In this document: in pieces, positions 39,502 to 48,302 of the stretch | How the letters are laid out: every line of letters begins with the position of its first letter | How positions within the stretch are numbered: position 1 is the stretch's first letter | Assembly: GCF_028710545.1 (NCBI RefSeq) | Contig: NZ_JAQTTX010000018.1 | Location: forward strand, 1-54,258 | Direction: 5' to 3' | Origin: Halothiobacillus sp. | Lineage (GTDB): Bacteria; Pseudomonadota; Gammaproteobacteria; Halothiobacillales; Halothiobacillaceae | DNA length: 54,258 bases | Translations under genes and position numbers: made by a program | Notes under the pieces: model-generated | Told to the model about the DNA's origin: nothing | What the model saw: the letters and a program-made list of their open reading frames with translations, nothing else | Databases searched by the model: none

Positions 39502-39535
39502 AAAAACCGGCGGGTATCATGTCGCCGGTTTTTCG
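39502..39535 (-). terminator. Bidirectional terminator before the LpxH-like gene end
   Basis: A perfect 11-bp stem pairs AAAAACCGGCG (39502-39512) with CGCCGGTTTTT (39523-39533) around a 10-base loop, with A and T tracts on both sides. It serves the convergent gene at 39553 and, past the inserted element, the gene at 38914. Confidence 0.9.
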
Positions 39536-39552
39536 TTACGCAAACAGAAGCA

Positions 39553-40413
39553 TCAGGAATGCGCAGCACCGGAACCTACGGGTCGCCGATCTTTTCCTCG
39601 CGCCACGGCGGAAACAGGCAATGATTGAATCAACGCCCGCACATCCAGCCGATCCGCGCTCTCTTTCGCCCAGTTCACCAGCTCCAGAGCCCCGTTCTCC
39701 TGCTCGATGATAGCCGTGCAATGCTCGACCCAGTCTCCTGAGTTGGCATACATGACAGAGCCATCCTGACGCAGGTTTGCGTGATGAATGTGGCCGCACA
39801 CCACGACGTCCACATCCTGTTCGCGCGCGTGGCGAATCGCCGCAGTTTCGAATTTTTCGATATAGGTCCGGGCATTTGGCACCTGATTCTTGATCGCCAG
39901 AGACAAGGACCAATAGCCTTTACCCAACAAGCGTCGGATACGCGTGCTGATCCGGTTCAAGCCCATCAGCAACTCGTAACCGGCATTGCCGATCCATTTG
40001 AGCACCCGGCTATGCCGCACCACGCCATCAAACTCATCTCCATGCAGAATCAAGGCCTTACGCCCATCGGCCAGGGTGTGCCGATATTCGCGATGAATTT
40101 GCACGCCACCGAGTTCGGAGCCCAGATAATCGCGGAAGAATTCGTCGTGATTACCCGGCACATAAACCACTTGCGTGCCTTGGGCAGCCAATTCCATCAC
40201 ACGCTGTAACAACCGGGTATTGAGCAAAGGCCATTGCCAGCGGCTGGTTTTCATCTTCCAGATATCGAAGATATCCCCGTTCAGAAAGAGATATTCACAA
40301 CGGATATGTGACAGGAAGTCGAACAGGTATTCCGCCCGAGCATCCTTGGTGCCGAGATGGACATCCGAGATAAAAACACTGCGGTAGGACAGAAGGCCAG
40401 CATTCTGCGACAT
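39553..40413 (-). CDS. LpxH-like metallophosphoesterase (probable UDP-2,3-diacylglucosamine diphosphatase family)
   Basis: This calcineurin-like phosphoesterase has all the metal-ligand blocks: ISDVHLG, NGDIFDIW, VPGNHDEFF, LHGDEFDG and GHIHHAN. The pattern with RVLKWIGNAGYELLMGLNR fits the LpxH-like family annotated as UDP-2,3-diacylglucosamine diphosphatase. It is longer (286 residues) than E. coli LpxH (240), so the lipid A role is not certain. ATG 40413 is preferred over a GTG three codons earlier. The C-terminal 40 residues are polar and probably disordered. A 240-base gap separates it from the divergent dsrE-like gene. Confidence 0.85.
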   Translation of the reverse strand: MSQNAGLLSYRSVFISDVHLGTKDARAEYLFDFLSHIRCEYLFLNGDIFDIWKMKTSRWQWPLLNTRLLQRVMELAAQGTQVVYVPGNHDEFFRDYLGSELGGVQIHREYRHTLADGRKALILHGDEFDGVVRHSRVLKWIGNAGYELLMGLNRISTRIRRLLGKGYWSLSLAIKNQVPNARTYIEKFETAAIRHAREQDVDVVVCGHIHHANLRQDGSVMYANSGDWVEHCTAIIEQENGALELVNWAKESADRLDVRALIQSLPVSAVARGKDRRPVGSGAAHS

Positions 40414-40569
40414 GAGAATCACCCCAACCGTTGGGAAATACGATTATTTAGCCGCAGGCAGGTGACATAACGATGTGATTTTGGTTTCAGTTTTCTTGCA
40501 ATCGCAATTTTGTGGCGCAATCAGAAAAATTTGAATCAGGCAGAAACATTTCATTTCCGCACAATCTGG

Positions 40570-40585
40570 TTGAGCCTAGACTCAA
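40570..40585 (+). promoter_or_regulatory. Dyad upstream of the DsrE-like gene, possible operator
   Basis: TTGAG (40570-40574) and CTCAA (40581-40585) form a dyad around six bases, 84 bases before the ATG. A TATAAA at 40614-40619 could be a -10, but no good -35 accompanies it, which would fit an activated promoter. The half-sites are short and may be chance. Confidence 0.3.
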
Positions 40586-40653
40586 AACAAAGGATTCAAA
40601 AACGATTCAGGGATATAAACCAATAAAAATCAGTAGAAAACAGGAGATCCGCC

Positions 40654-41211
40654 ATGAATACCGCCCTCCGTCTTTGGCGTCACGCCATTGTGATGTTCGC
40701 CACACTTTTTCTGCTATCCGCAATAACCACCCTGCCGCTCGCGCGGGCAGAACCTCAAGGTGCAGGCGCGCAAGTCGTATATCCGCAATATCCCTCCGCG
40801 AAGGTCGTATATGACTTTTATTTCGACCACCCCGACAAGATCAACTCCGGCCTGTACTGGATTCGCTCACTCATCCAGCCGCTGATGGATTCTCCGTACA
40901 ACGAAGCGCCGGAGATGATGAACATCGTTGTCGTGATTCACGGCACCGAGATCGTGACCCTGGCGAAGAAGAATTATCAGAAGTACAAGGATACGGTTGA
41001 TCGAATGAACTATTACCACCAGCTCGGTGTGCAATTTCATATCTGCGGGCTCGCCTTGCACGATTTCGATTACCAACCGAAAGACATGCAAGACTTCGTG
41101 AAAATCGTACCTTCGGCCTTTGCCGATCTGGCCGGTTTACAGCAAGAAGGTTATGCCCTGATTACGCCGCGAATTTTCGCCAAGCAGGTGAATACTCAGG
41201 ACATCAGATAA
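40654..41211 (+). CDS. Secreted DsrE-family protein
   Basis: The 185-residue protein has a Sec signal peptide: a basic start, a hydrophobic core (about 11-29) and an ARA cleavage site after residue 32. The mature part has the DsrE/DsrF-like fold pattern: MMNIVVVIHGTEIVTLAKKNYQKY, YYHQLGVQFHICGLALHDFDY with a single cysteine (Cys131), and FVKIVPSAFADLAGLQQEGYALITP. Cytosolic DsrE proteins relay sulfur through cysteine persulfides. Periplasmic single-cysteine members are common in sulfur oxidisers but poorly characterised. A CAGGAGATCC ribosome site marks the ATG. A sulfur-transfer role is inference. Confidence 0.82.
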   Translation: MNTALRLWRHAIVMFATLFLLSAITTLPLARAEPQGAGAQVVYPQYPSAKVVYDFYFDHPDKINSGLYWIRSLIQPLMDSPYNEAPEMMNIVVVIHGTEIVTLAKKNYQKYKDTVDRMNYYHQLGVQFHICGLALHDFDYQPKDMQDFVKIVPSAFADLAGLQQEGYALITPRIFAKQVNTQDIR

Positions 41212-41220
41212 GGCGAACAA

Positions 41221-41721
41221 TCAGGTCGGGGTGCGCCGTTTGAGATCGGCGTGGCGGCTGACCAATCGATCGAGAAACAAAATCCCGTCCAGATGATCGA
41301 CCTCATGCTGAGCAATGCGCGCTTCAAAGCCGGACATGGTGAACGTGCAGGGCTTACCGTTACGATCTTGCGCCTTGAGTTCGATTTTCTCGGCACGGAT
41401 GACCTTGCCGGTGTAATCCGGCACCGATAGACAACCCTCGCGCCCAACGGCAAAGCCATCCCAGGCGGTAATTTCCGGATTGATCAAGACCAGATGGCCG
41501 TGGTTATCGACCGGGCGGCGCGCACGGGTCGCATCGACGATGCAAATGCGTTGCAATACCCCCACCTGCGGCGCGGCGATGCCAACGGCACCCGGGCCGC
41601 CGGAGCAGGTTTCGATCAGGTGATCGATGAACGATTGCAGCTCGGGGTTGAAGGTTTCCACCGGTTCGCAACCCGTTTTCAATCGCTCGTCGGGATAAGT
41701 CAGAATTTCGAGGCTCGCCAC
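41221..41721 (-). CDS. def: Peptide deformylase
   Basis: Def removes the N-formyl group from new proteins. The three family motifs are intact: GIAAPQVGV, EGCLSVPDYTG and QHEVDHLDGILF (metal-binding HExxH plus the cysteine of motif 2). Length is 166 residues (169 in E. coli). The start is GTG at 41721, two bases after the stop of the preceding ACT gene, so the two are coupled. The usual fmt partner is not adjacent, so this may be a second def copy; the rest of the genome would show this. Confidence 0.95.
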   Translation of the reverse strand: MASLEILTYPDERLKTGCEPVETFNPELQSFIDHLIETCSGGPGAVGIAAPQVGVLQRICIVDATRARRPVDNHGHLVLINPEITAWDGFAVGREGCLSVPDYTGKVIRAEKIELKAQDRNGKPCTFTMSGFEARIAQHEVDHLDGILFLDRLVSRHADLKRRTPT

Positions 41722-41723
41722 CG

Positions 41724-42248
41724 TTACCCCCGAACCGTATCCAAAGGTGTGACGCGCACAGAAAGCTCCTGCAAGCCCAACCCGGCGACAGCCTGCTCGA
41801 TCGCCTCGATGCCCTGACGGGCTTCGCCCTCGATCTGCATGATGTAGATCGGCGCTGTGTCCGTACCCCCCACATCGGAGCGCAAATCAAGAATATTCAA
41901 GCCCGCTTCGGCCAATGCGGCCGTCACCTCGGCCACGATCCCGGCACGATCTGCCCCATGCACGGTCACCAGAACATCCGGTTCAATCACCTGATGCAGC
42001 GCCGCATCGGTCTCGTCCACATGCAGCTTTAGGTGAAACTCAACCCGCACGGATTCGAGCAAACCGATCACGTCTTCGGGCGAACCCGCTCCGCGCACCA
42101 TCATCATGATGGCAAACTGATTACCCAGACGCATCATCGAGGCTTCGCCAAGTTGGGCGCCGGCCCCAAAGAGAACACGGGTCACATTCGCCACGATCCC
42201 GGGGCGATCTTCGCCCACCAGTGTCAAAATCAACCATTTATCTTGCAT
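41724..42248 (-). CDS. Tandem ACT-domain protein, GcvR-like
   Basis: The 174 residues form two ACT domains: WLILTLVGEDRPGIVANVTRVLFGAGAQLGEASMMRLG (about 5-80) and VLVTVHGADRAGIVAEVTAALAEAGLNILDLRSDV (about 92-165). This is the layout of GcvR, the accessory regulator of glycine cleavage in E. coli. Without a gcvA or gcv operon nearby the target is unknown, so no symbol is given. It is followed after two bases by def on the same strand. Confidence 0.85.
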   Translation of the reverse strand: MQDKWLILTLVGEDRPGIVANVTRVLFGAGAQLGEASMMRLGNQFAIMMMVRGAGSPEDVIGLLESVRVEFHLKLHVDETDAALHQVIEPDVLVTVHGADRAGIVAEVTAALAEAGLNILDLRSDVGGTDTAPIYIMQIEGEARQGIEAIEQAVAGLGLQELSVRVTPLDTVRG

Positions 42249-42281
42249 TCATCGTTCCTCAACACTCAGTTGCCGTGCAGC

Positions 42282-43070
42282 TTATTCTATATCGCATGTT
42301 GGTGCTGATTGGGCATGACGCCAGATCAACGTTGCCATGCGCCCCGTCCGGCCGCCATCACGCCGGTAAGAATAAAACAGATCCGGCGAACGCACGGTAC
42401 ACAAATCACCGCCGCTGATCCGCTTCACGCCCGCGCGCATCAGCCGTTGCCGAGCCAATGCCGGCAGATCGGCCAAATACTTTCCGGCTTCGCCCGTAGG
42501 TGCAAATGCGGTTTGCGCTTCCGGTAAAACAGCCATGAATGCCGATCGAACCTCCTCGCCCACCTCGAACTGTTCCGGCCCGATGGATGGCCCGATCCAA
42601 GCCTGAATCGATTCGGGCAATGCCTTGAATCGCGCCAAGGTCGATTCCAGCACACCGGCGGCCAATCCACGCCAACCGGCATGAGCCGCGGCCAGCTCGC
42701 GCCCGTCTGCGCTGACAAACACAACCGACAGACAATCGGCGGTCAGCACGGCCAACACCACGCCGGGCTGATCCGTATAAGCCGCATCGGCCGTAGCACA
42801 CTCGCCAGAACAGGACGTTGCGCTGCGCTCATCCGTCACGGTCACGCCGTGCACCTGATTTAACCACAATGGTTCGGAAGGCAAGGCGAGCGACGCACGC
42901 AACCGGGCACGATTCTCGGCGACCGCCTCGGGATCATCACCCACATGCGTCGCCAGATTGAGATGATCGAACGGCGGCTGACTCACACCACCACAACGGG
43001 TGGTGACACAGGCATGAACGCCGGGTGGGGGCGTCCAGTCAGCCTCGATGATTTCCATCAGACGCCCCAT
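42282..43070 (-). CDS. pgeF: Peptidoglycan editing factor PgeF (YfiH, laccase domain)
   Basis: PgeF (formerly YfiH/DUF152, 'polyphenol oxidase') removes wrongly incorporated L-Ser-muramyl precursors in E. coli. Family motifs include TTRCGGVSQPPFDHLNLATHVGDD, LNQVHG, LTADCLSVVF, AAAHAGWRGLAAGVLE and IGPSIGPEQFEVG. The zinc ligands (His in NQVHG, Cys in TADC, His in AHAGWRG) are present. Length is 262 residues. ATG 43070 lies 5 bases after the rluD stop. The rluD-pgeF pair matches the E. coli order. Confidence 0.92.
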   Translation of the reverse strand: MGRLMEIIEADWTPPPGVHACVTTRCGGVSQPPFDHLNLATHVGDDPEAVAENRARLRASLALPSEPLWLNQVHGVTVTDERSATSCSGECATADAAYTDQPGVVLAVLTADCLSVVFVSADGRELAAAHAGWRGLAAGVLESTLARFKALPESIQAWIGPSIGPEQFEVGEEVRSAFMAVLPEAQTAFAPTGEAGKYLADLPALARQRLMRAGVKRISGGDLCTVRSPDLFYSYRRDGGRTGRMATLIWRHAQSAPTCDIE

Positions 43071-43075
43071 GCCGA

Positions 43076-44098
43076 TCAGCCATCATCCCGTACGTAAAAT
43101 ACTTCCGCTTCATCGCCATCATTATCTTCTTCATCCGTCACGCGACGATGCAGGCTATCCCGGTATTCCGTCAACAGGGCAATCAATTCGCGCATATCGT
43201 CCGGCATCGGCGCCTCGAAGCGCATCTCCGTGCCTGTGACCGGATGCGCCAGCGTTAAATATCGGGCATGCAGGGCCTGACGCTCGAAATGCCGCAGTGC
43301 GTCGATCAGGGCGGTCGAAGCGCGCGGCGGTATTCGAGGGCGCCCACCATAGACCGGATCGCCAATAACAGGATGGCGAATATGCGCCATGTGGACGCGA
43401 ATCTGATGGGTACGGCCGGTTTCCAACTGAACCCGCAACCAGGTCTGTTCGCCATAATGCTGCAAGACCCGATAGTGGGTAACGGCGCGCTTGCCGGTCG
43501 CCGTGACCGCCTGACGCTGACGGTCCCGCGGATGCCGCCCGATCGGCGCGTCCACCGTTCCGCCCGCGACGACATGCCCCATCACGACCGTGTCGTATTC
43601 ACGTCGAATCTTGCGCGCCGCCAGGTTCTCGACCAGCGTTTTATGCGCCGCCAGCGTTTTGGCGACGACCATCACGCCGGAGGTTTGTTTATCCAGTCGA
43701 TGCACCACGCCCGCGCGGGGCACGGAAACCAGACTCGGATCATGAAACAGCAGCGCATTCACCAGTGTGCCGTCCGGATTGCCCGCCGCCGGATGCACAA
43801 CGATATCCGGCGACTTGTTCAACACGATGATCGCGTCATCTTCATAAATGATATCAAGGGGAATATCCTGCGGCACGGCCGCTACCGCCTCCTCGATTTC
43901 GGCCAGCAGTTCAACCGACTCGCCCCCCAGAACCGTGGCTCGCGGACGTGCCACCGCACCATCCAGCAAAATCTCGCCGGACTTGATCCACTCCTGAATC
44001 CGGCTGCGGGAATAATCCGGCCAGCATTTGGCAAGGGCCTGATCCAGCCGTTGGCCGGCACACTCAGGGGGGATCAGCAGGGTTTCTTCAAGATGCAT
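43076..44098 (-). CDS. rluD: 23S rRNA pseudouridine synthase RluD
   Basis: RluD makes pseudouridines 1911, 1915 and 1917 in helix 69 of 23S rRNA. An N-terminal S4 domain (CAGQRLDQALAKCWPDYSRSRIQEWIKSGEILLDG) precedes the catalytic domain with the RLD aspartate in GVVHRLDKQTSGVMVVAKT. Later motifs are LETGRTHQIRVHMAHIRHPVIGDPVYGG and RQALHARYLTLAHP. The 340 residues are close to E. coli (326). The C-terminal tail is acidic (DEEDNDGDEAEVF). It is divergent from bamD, as in E. coli. Confidence 0.95.
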   Translation of the reverse strand: MHLEETLLIPPECAGQRLDQALAKCWPDYSRSRIQEWIKSGEILLDGAVARPRATVLGGESVELLAEIEEAVAAVPQDIPLDIIYEDDAIIVLNKSPDIVVHPAAGNPDGTLVNALLFHDPSLVSVPRAGVVHRLDKQTSGVMVVAKTLAAHKTLVENLAARKIRREYDTVVMGHVVAGGTVDAPIGRHPRDRQRQAVTATGKRAVTHYRVLQHYGEQTWLRVQLETGRTHQIRVHMAHIRHPVIGDPVYGGRPRIPPRASTALIDALRHFERQALHARYLTLAHPVTGTEMRFEAPMPDDMRELIALLTEYRDSLHRRVTDEEDNDGDEAEVFYVRDDG

Positions 44099-44281
44099 GT
44101 CGGTTCCAAAAAATAATACGCCAACGGTGTCGATGGGGGATCGAACCGATACAGAAAATCAGTGGTGCGATAACGCACCCTGTCGACTTGGTCAAGGCGG
44201 CTTGGTTTATGCGCGCTAATCTGCGAATATGGTGCGCTTACATATACCCGCCACAGTCTATAGATCAGGATTCTCTCCAGT

Positions 44282-45103
44282 ATGTCTGCCCAAGCCCCTT
44301 GGTATCAAGTATTCCTCAATCAAAAACTCTACAGCGGCATCCTTCTGGCCACTGCTATCGGCCTGACGAGCGGTTGCTCGTGGTTCTCCAAGAATTCCGA
44401 CCAGGATCAGGCCGAACTCGCCGACCCGACGGTTTCTGCGGCGCAGCTTTACGATGAGGCTTCCAGCGCCATGCGCAGGGATGACTACGGCACGGCCATC
44501 AAGAAATTCGAAACCCTGGAGGGCCGCTATCCGTTTGGCGCCTACACCGAACAGGCGCAACTCGAAGTTGCCTATGCCTATTACAAGTACGACGAACCGG
44601 ATTCGGCCATTGCGGCAGCCGATCGCTACATCCAGATTCACCCGCAGGGCAAGAACGTCGATTACGCGCTCTATATCAAAGGTCTGGCCAATATGGATCG
44701 CGGCGACTCGCTGATCAACAAGATCGCCAAACCCAACCTCGCCTATCGCGATCAAAGCATCCTGCATAACGCCTATGCCGCATTTTCGGAGCTCGTCACT
44801 CGCTTCCCGGACAGCAAATATGTCGATGACGCCAGTGTCCGCCTGATCAAGATCCGCAACGATCTGGCCGAACATGAAATCTACGTGGCGCGGTATTACA
44901 TGAAACGCGGCGCCTGGCTTGCTGCGGCTAATCGCGCGCAAACCGCACTCAGCAAGTACAACGGCTCAACCTCAACCATACCCGCGTTGGAAATCCTGAT
45001 TTCCGCATACAAGAAGTTGGGGCTCAAAACAGAAGCCGCCGATGCCGAGCAGATCCTCAAGGCCACACTCGCGGCCAACAAGATTCCTGCGCCCAAGTCC
45101 TGA
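44282..45103 (+). CDS. bamD: Outer membrane assembly lipoprotein BamD
   Basis: BamD is the essential lipoprotein of the BAM complex that inserts beta-barrel proteins into the outer membrane. The signal has the lipobox LTSGC, placing the acylated cysteine at residue 32. The mature protein carries TPR-like repeats: AAQLYDEASSAMRRDDYGTAIKKFETLEGRYPFGAYTEQAQLEVAYAYYKYDEPDSAIAAADRYIQIHP, and YAAFSELVTRFPDSKYVDDA. Length is 273 residues (245 in E. coli). No ribosome site is strong. CTTACA and TATAGA, 16 bases apart in the 183-base gap to rluD, could be its promoter. Confidence 0.96.
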   Translation: MSAQAPWYQVFLNQKLYSGILLATAIGLTSGCSWFSKNSDQDQAELADPTVSAAQLYDEASSAMRRDDYGTAIKKFETLEGRYPFGAYTEQAQLEVAYAYYKYDEPDSAIAAADRYIQIHPQGKNVDYALYIKGLANMDRGDSLINKIAKPNLAYRDQSILHNAYAAFSELVTRFPDSKYVDDASVRLIKIRNDLAEHEIYVARYYMKRGAWLAAANRAQTALSKYNGSTSTIPALEILISAYKKLGLKTEAADAEQILKATLAANKIPAPKS

Positions 45104-45124
45104 TTCGTTCATGCAACTACTCTA

Positions 45125-45147
45125 GTTAGTGGCCTTTGGTCACTAAC
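45125..45147. repeat. Stable hairpin after bamD
   Basis: A 10-bp stem with one G-T pair joins 45125-45134 and 45138-45147 around a TTT loop. No T tract follows. It may stabilise the bamD mRNA end or act as a weak terminator. Confidence 0.45.
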
Positions 45148-45195
45148 CATCCAGACACGAAAAATCTGAAACACCTAAGCCCCAAGGTTCCCGTC

Positions 45196-46497
45196 ATGGA
45201 TGATCGCCATGAAAGCCCGCCCACGCTGAAAAACAGCCCCGCAAAAATTCTGTTTGCCAGCCTGATCGGCACGACTATCGAGTTTTTCGACTTTTACATC
45301 TACGCCACGGCCGCCGCTTTGGTGTTTCCGAAATTATTCTTCCCGGAATCGGACCCAACGACGGCCGTCCTGCAATCGCTGGCAACGTTTGCGATCGCTT
45401 TCTTCGCAAGACCCATCGGCGCCGCGCTGTTCGGGCATTTCGGCGATCGCATCGGTCGGAAGGCGACCCTGGTAGCCGCCCTGCTGACGATGGGGCTATC
45501 GACCGTGGCGATCGGCCTGCTACCAACCTACGAGACTATCGGCGTCATTGCGCCCGCGCTCCTCGCGCTGTTCCGTTTTGGCCAAGGTCTAGGACTGGGA
45601 GGTGAATGGGGCGGCGCAGTATTGCTGGCAACCGAAAACGCCCCGCCGGGGAAACGCGCCTGGTACGGCATGTTCCCGCAATTGGGTGCGCCGATTGGCT
45701 TCATACTTTCCAGCGGTACCTTTGTGCTGCTCACCGCGTTCCTGACCGACCAGCAGTTTTTCGACTTCGGTTGGCGCATCCCTTTTCTTGCCAGTGCGGT
45801 ACTGGTAATTGTGGGGTTGTACGTCCGACTGAAAATCACCGAAACCCCTGCCTTTCAGGAAGTGGTTGAACACAACACACGGGTCAAAACACCGATTGCC
45901 ACGGTATTCAAGAGCCACTGGAAACCCTTGATCGCGGGCACGGTCATTGCCCTGGCCACATTTGTCACGTTTTACCTGATGACCGTGTTCGCATTGACCT
46001 ACGGCACCGCAAAGAACGGCCTGGGTTACAGTCGCGAGACCTTCCTGTTTGCCCAACTGTTCGCCGTGCTGTTTTTTGCGATCACTATTCCTGTTTCCAG
46101 CCTGATTGCAGACCGCTTCGGTCGCCGTTTGACACTGATCGTGGTGACGCTGGGAATCTTCCTGTTCGGCTTTGCACTGGCCCCACTGTTCGGTTCCGGC
46201 AACCTGACGGGCGTTGTGGTGTTTCTGGTGCTGGGACTGGGGCTGATGGGGCTGACCTACGGTCCGCTCGGCACACTCCTTTCCGAACTTTTTCCCACAA
46301 CGGTTCGTTATACCGGCACCTCGATGGCCTTTAACTTATCGGGGATTTTCGGTGCCTCGCTTGCACCTTATGCCGCGACCTGGCTTGCAAGCCACTATGG
46401 ACTCAGCTATGTCGGCTACTACCTCTCGGCCGCAGCCGCGCTGACCTTGCTCGGCCTGCTCTCCATCAAGGAGACCAAGGACGAGGCATTCCGCTGA
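45196..46497 (+). CDS. MFS transporter, metabolite:H+ symporter (MHS) family
   Basis: The 433-residue protein has about twelve membrane helices. Motifs of the MHS branch (ProP, ShiA, KgtP, CitA) are clear: GTTIEFFDFYIYATAAALVFPKLFF, FGDRIGRKATL, FRFGQGLGLGGEWGGAVLLATENAPPGKRAWYGMFPQLGAPIGF, and ADRFGRRLTL in the second half. Such proteins import carboxylates, betaines or amino acids with protons. The substrate cannot be read from sequence. The ATG at 45196 is preferred; a TTG at 45136 has no family-like sequence after it. Confidence 0.9.
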   Translation: MDDRHESPPTLKNSPAKILFASLIGTTIEFFDFYIYATAAALVFPKLFFPESDPTTAVLQSLATFAIAFFARPIGAALFGHFGDRIGRKATLVAALLTMGLSTVAIGLLPTYETIGVIAPALLALFRFGQGLGLGGEWGGAVLLATENAPPGKRAWYGMFPQLGAPIGFILSSGTFVLLTAFLTDQQFFDFGWRIPFLASAVLVIVGLYVRLKITETPAFQEVVEHNTRVKTPIATVFKSHWKPLIAGTVIALATFVTFYLMTVFALTYGTAKNGLGYSRETFLFAQLFAVLFFAITIPVSSLIADRFGRRLTLIVVTLGIFLFGFALAPLFGSGNLTGVVVFLVLGLGLMGLTYGPLGTLLSELFPTTVRYTGTSMAFNLSGIFGASLAPYAATWLASHYGLSYVGYYLSAAAALTLLGLLSIKETKDEAFR

Positions 46498-46551
46498 ACA
46501 GCAAACGGGGGCGTTTACCCCCGAGGCGACAACGGATACTCAAGCCGATAC

Positions 46552-47319
46552 TTACTGAGAAGCAGTCTGCCCGGTAATCACGGGGATCAACATCGACGCC
46601 GGACGATAACCCGGCACCGCGCTGCCGTCCGGCAGGATGATATAGGGCGTACCACTCATGCCCAACTGCTCTGCCAACGCCATGTTCGCGTCGATCATGC
46701 TGTCCTTGCAGGCGTCACCCGACAAGGGCTGGCGCGCCATCGCGATATCAATACCCTTGACCTTGTCCTTGCTGCACATGATCTGCGAGGACTCGACATA
46801 GCCCGGCGAGTCCTTGCCTGCACGGGGCGTCAGGATGGTTTGGACTTCGATACCGGCTTTCTGTAGCTGTGGAATTTCCCGGTGCAGTTTCTCGCAGAAC
46901 GGGCAGGTCGGATCGGTCAGAATGGTGACCGTGCCCTTTTTGGCGCCGTCGGCCGCAAAAATAACCTTGTGATCGGCCGGCACGGTTTTCAGTAGTGCGA
47001 CGCGCTCCTGATCCCGGACTTTTTCGGTCAGATTGACCTGATTCTTGAGATCCAGCAGATTACCGGCAAACAGGTAGCGGCCGTCGGCAGTAACGTAGGC
47101 AATCTGCCCTTTGGAGACGATCTGGTAGATCCCTTTGATGGGCGTGGATGCCACGCTGTCGATCGGCAGTTGGGCCATCGATTGAGCCAACTCCTTGCGG
47201 ATCGTCTGCTCGTCACCGGCCTGATCGGCCCGTGCCATCGAAACGGATGCCATCAAGGTCGAGGTGGCCACCGCCCCCAAAAACAGGGCGCGGAATGTCA
47301 CGGAACGGGAAAAACTCAT
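46552..47319 (-). CDS. dsbC: Periplasmic disulfide isomerase DsbC
   Basis: DsbC reshuffles wrong disulfides in the periplasm. A signal peptide ends at ARA (29-31). The N-terminal dimerisation domain (about 36-100) includes PIKGIYQIVSKGQIAYVTADGRYLFAGNLLDL. The thioredoxin-fold domain has the active site TDPTCPFCEKLH with Cys139 and Cys142, and the cis-proline loop SGTPYIILPDG. The dipeptide between the cysteines is PF rather than the GY of E. coli DsbC, which may shift its redox potential. A further cysteine pair (IMCSK, DACKD) fits the structural disulfide. It follows xerD as in E. coli. Confidence 0.94.
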   Translation of the reverse strand: MSFSRSVTFRALFLGAVATSTLMASVSMARADQAGDEQTIRKELAQSMAQLPIDSVASTPIKGIYQIVSKGQIAYVTADGRYLFAGNLLDLKNQVNLTEKVRDQERVALLKTVPADHKVIFAADGAKKGTVTILTDPTCPFCEKLHREIPQLQKAGIEVQTILTPRAGKDSPGYVESSQIMCSKDKVKGIDIAMARQPLSGDACKDSMIDANMALAEQLGMSGTPYIILPDGSAVPGYRPASMLIPVITGQTASQ

Positions 47320-47370
47320 GTCAGATCACTCTAAATAAAAACCAAGGTAAAAATCTGGAATCAGCATAGC

Positions 47371-48267
47371 TTATCCACGGGGATGATGCTGCGCGTGCAA
47401 AGCCTTAAGACGCGTGGTCGCCACGTGGGTATAAATCTGCGTGGTCGATAGATCCGCATGTCCCAACAGCATCTGCAATACCCGCAAATCCGCCCCGTGG
47501 TTCAGCAAGTGGGTCGCAAAGGCATGACGCAGGGTATGCGGCGAGGGCAGCCGCGCCAAGCCAGCCTGGAGCGCGTGGTGCTTGATGCGGTACCAGAACG
47601 CCTGACGCGTCATGCCATCGCCGCGCTCGGTGACGAAGACGTTCGCGGACTCCCGTCGCCCCAGCAACGCGGGTCTCGCCTCGCGAAGGTACCGACTCAA
47701 CCAGACAATCGCCTCATCGCCGATGGGCACCAATCGATCCTTGTTGCCCTTCCCCGTCACGCGCAACACACCCTGCACGAGATTGATCTGACCAAATTGC
47801 AGGCCGATGAGTTCCGTCACACGCAGGCCACTGGCATACAGCAATTCCAGCATCGCCCGATCCCGAAGCCCGATGGGCTCAGACACATCCGGCGCGGCGA
47901 GCAGGCGCTCGACCTCGTTTTCCGAAAGCGCGTAGGGCAATGCGCGCGGCAAACGAGGCGCGGCCAAGGCGGTGGTCGGATCATCCGTGCGCAAATTCTG
48001 CTGGCGCAACCAGCCGAAAAACCGCTTCAAGGATGAGCGCAAACGGGCGATCGAGCGCGCCGATTGACCGGAACTCATCCGCTCACCCAGCAGCCGGGGC
48101 AAATCCTCTGCCGAGACTTCGTTCAGTCGCAAACCGGCACGCTGCCACTCCAGCGCGGCCAGGCGCAAATCGCTGCGGTAGGCACTCTGCGTATTTTTGC
48201 TCAAGCCCTCTTCCAGCCAGAGCGCGTTGATGAATTCGTCGATCAGCCGTGCCGTATCCTCATGCAA
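47371..48267 (-). CDS. xerD: Tyrosine recombinase XerD
   Basis: XerD works with XerC at dif to resolve chromosome dimers. The best start is TTG at 48267, with an AGGAG ribosome site 7 bases upstream. It gives 298 residues, exactly the E. coli length. With this start the catalytic residues fall at Arg149, His244, Arg247, His270 and Tyr279; the last four match E. coli numbering. A TTG at 48306 overlapping the preceding stop is the alternative. Motifs are ASGLRVTEL, TGKGNKDRLVPIG, HTLRHAFATHLLNHGADLRVLQMLLGHADLSTTQIYTHV. The gene is 35 bases after the VWA gene, so it probably shares that transcript. Confidence 0.95.
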   Translation of the reverse strand: MHEDTARLIDEFINALWLEEGLSKNTQSAYRSDLRLAALEWQRAGLRLNEVSAEDLPRLLGERMSSGQSARSIARLRSSLKRFFGWLRQQNLRTDDPTTALAAPRLPRALPYALSENEVERLLAAPDVSEPIGLRDRAMLELLYASGLRVTELIGLQFGQINLVQGVLRVTGKGNKDRLVPIGDEAIVWLSRYLREARPALLGRRESANVFVTERGDGMTRQAFWYRIKHHALQAGLARLPSPHTLRHAFATHLLNHGADLRVLQMLLGHADLSTTQIYTHVATTRLKALHAQHHPRG

Positions 48268-48302
48268 GACACGCTCCTGTGTTTCATGCCGGGTTGGCGC
48301 AC

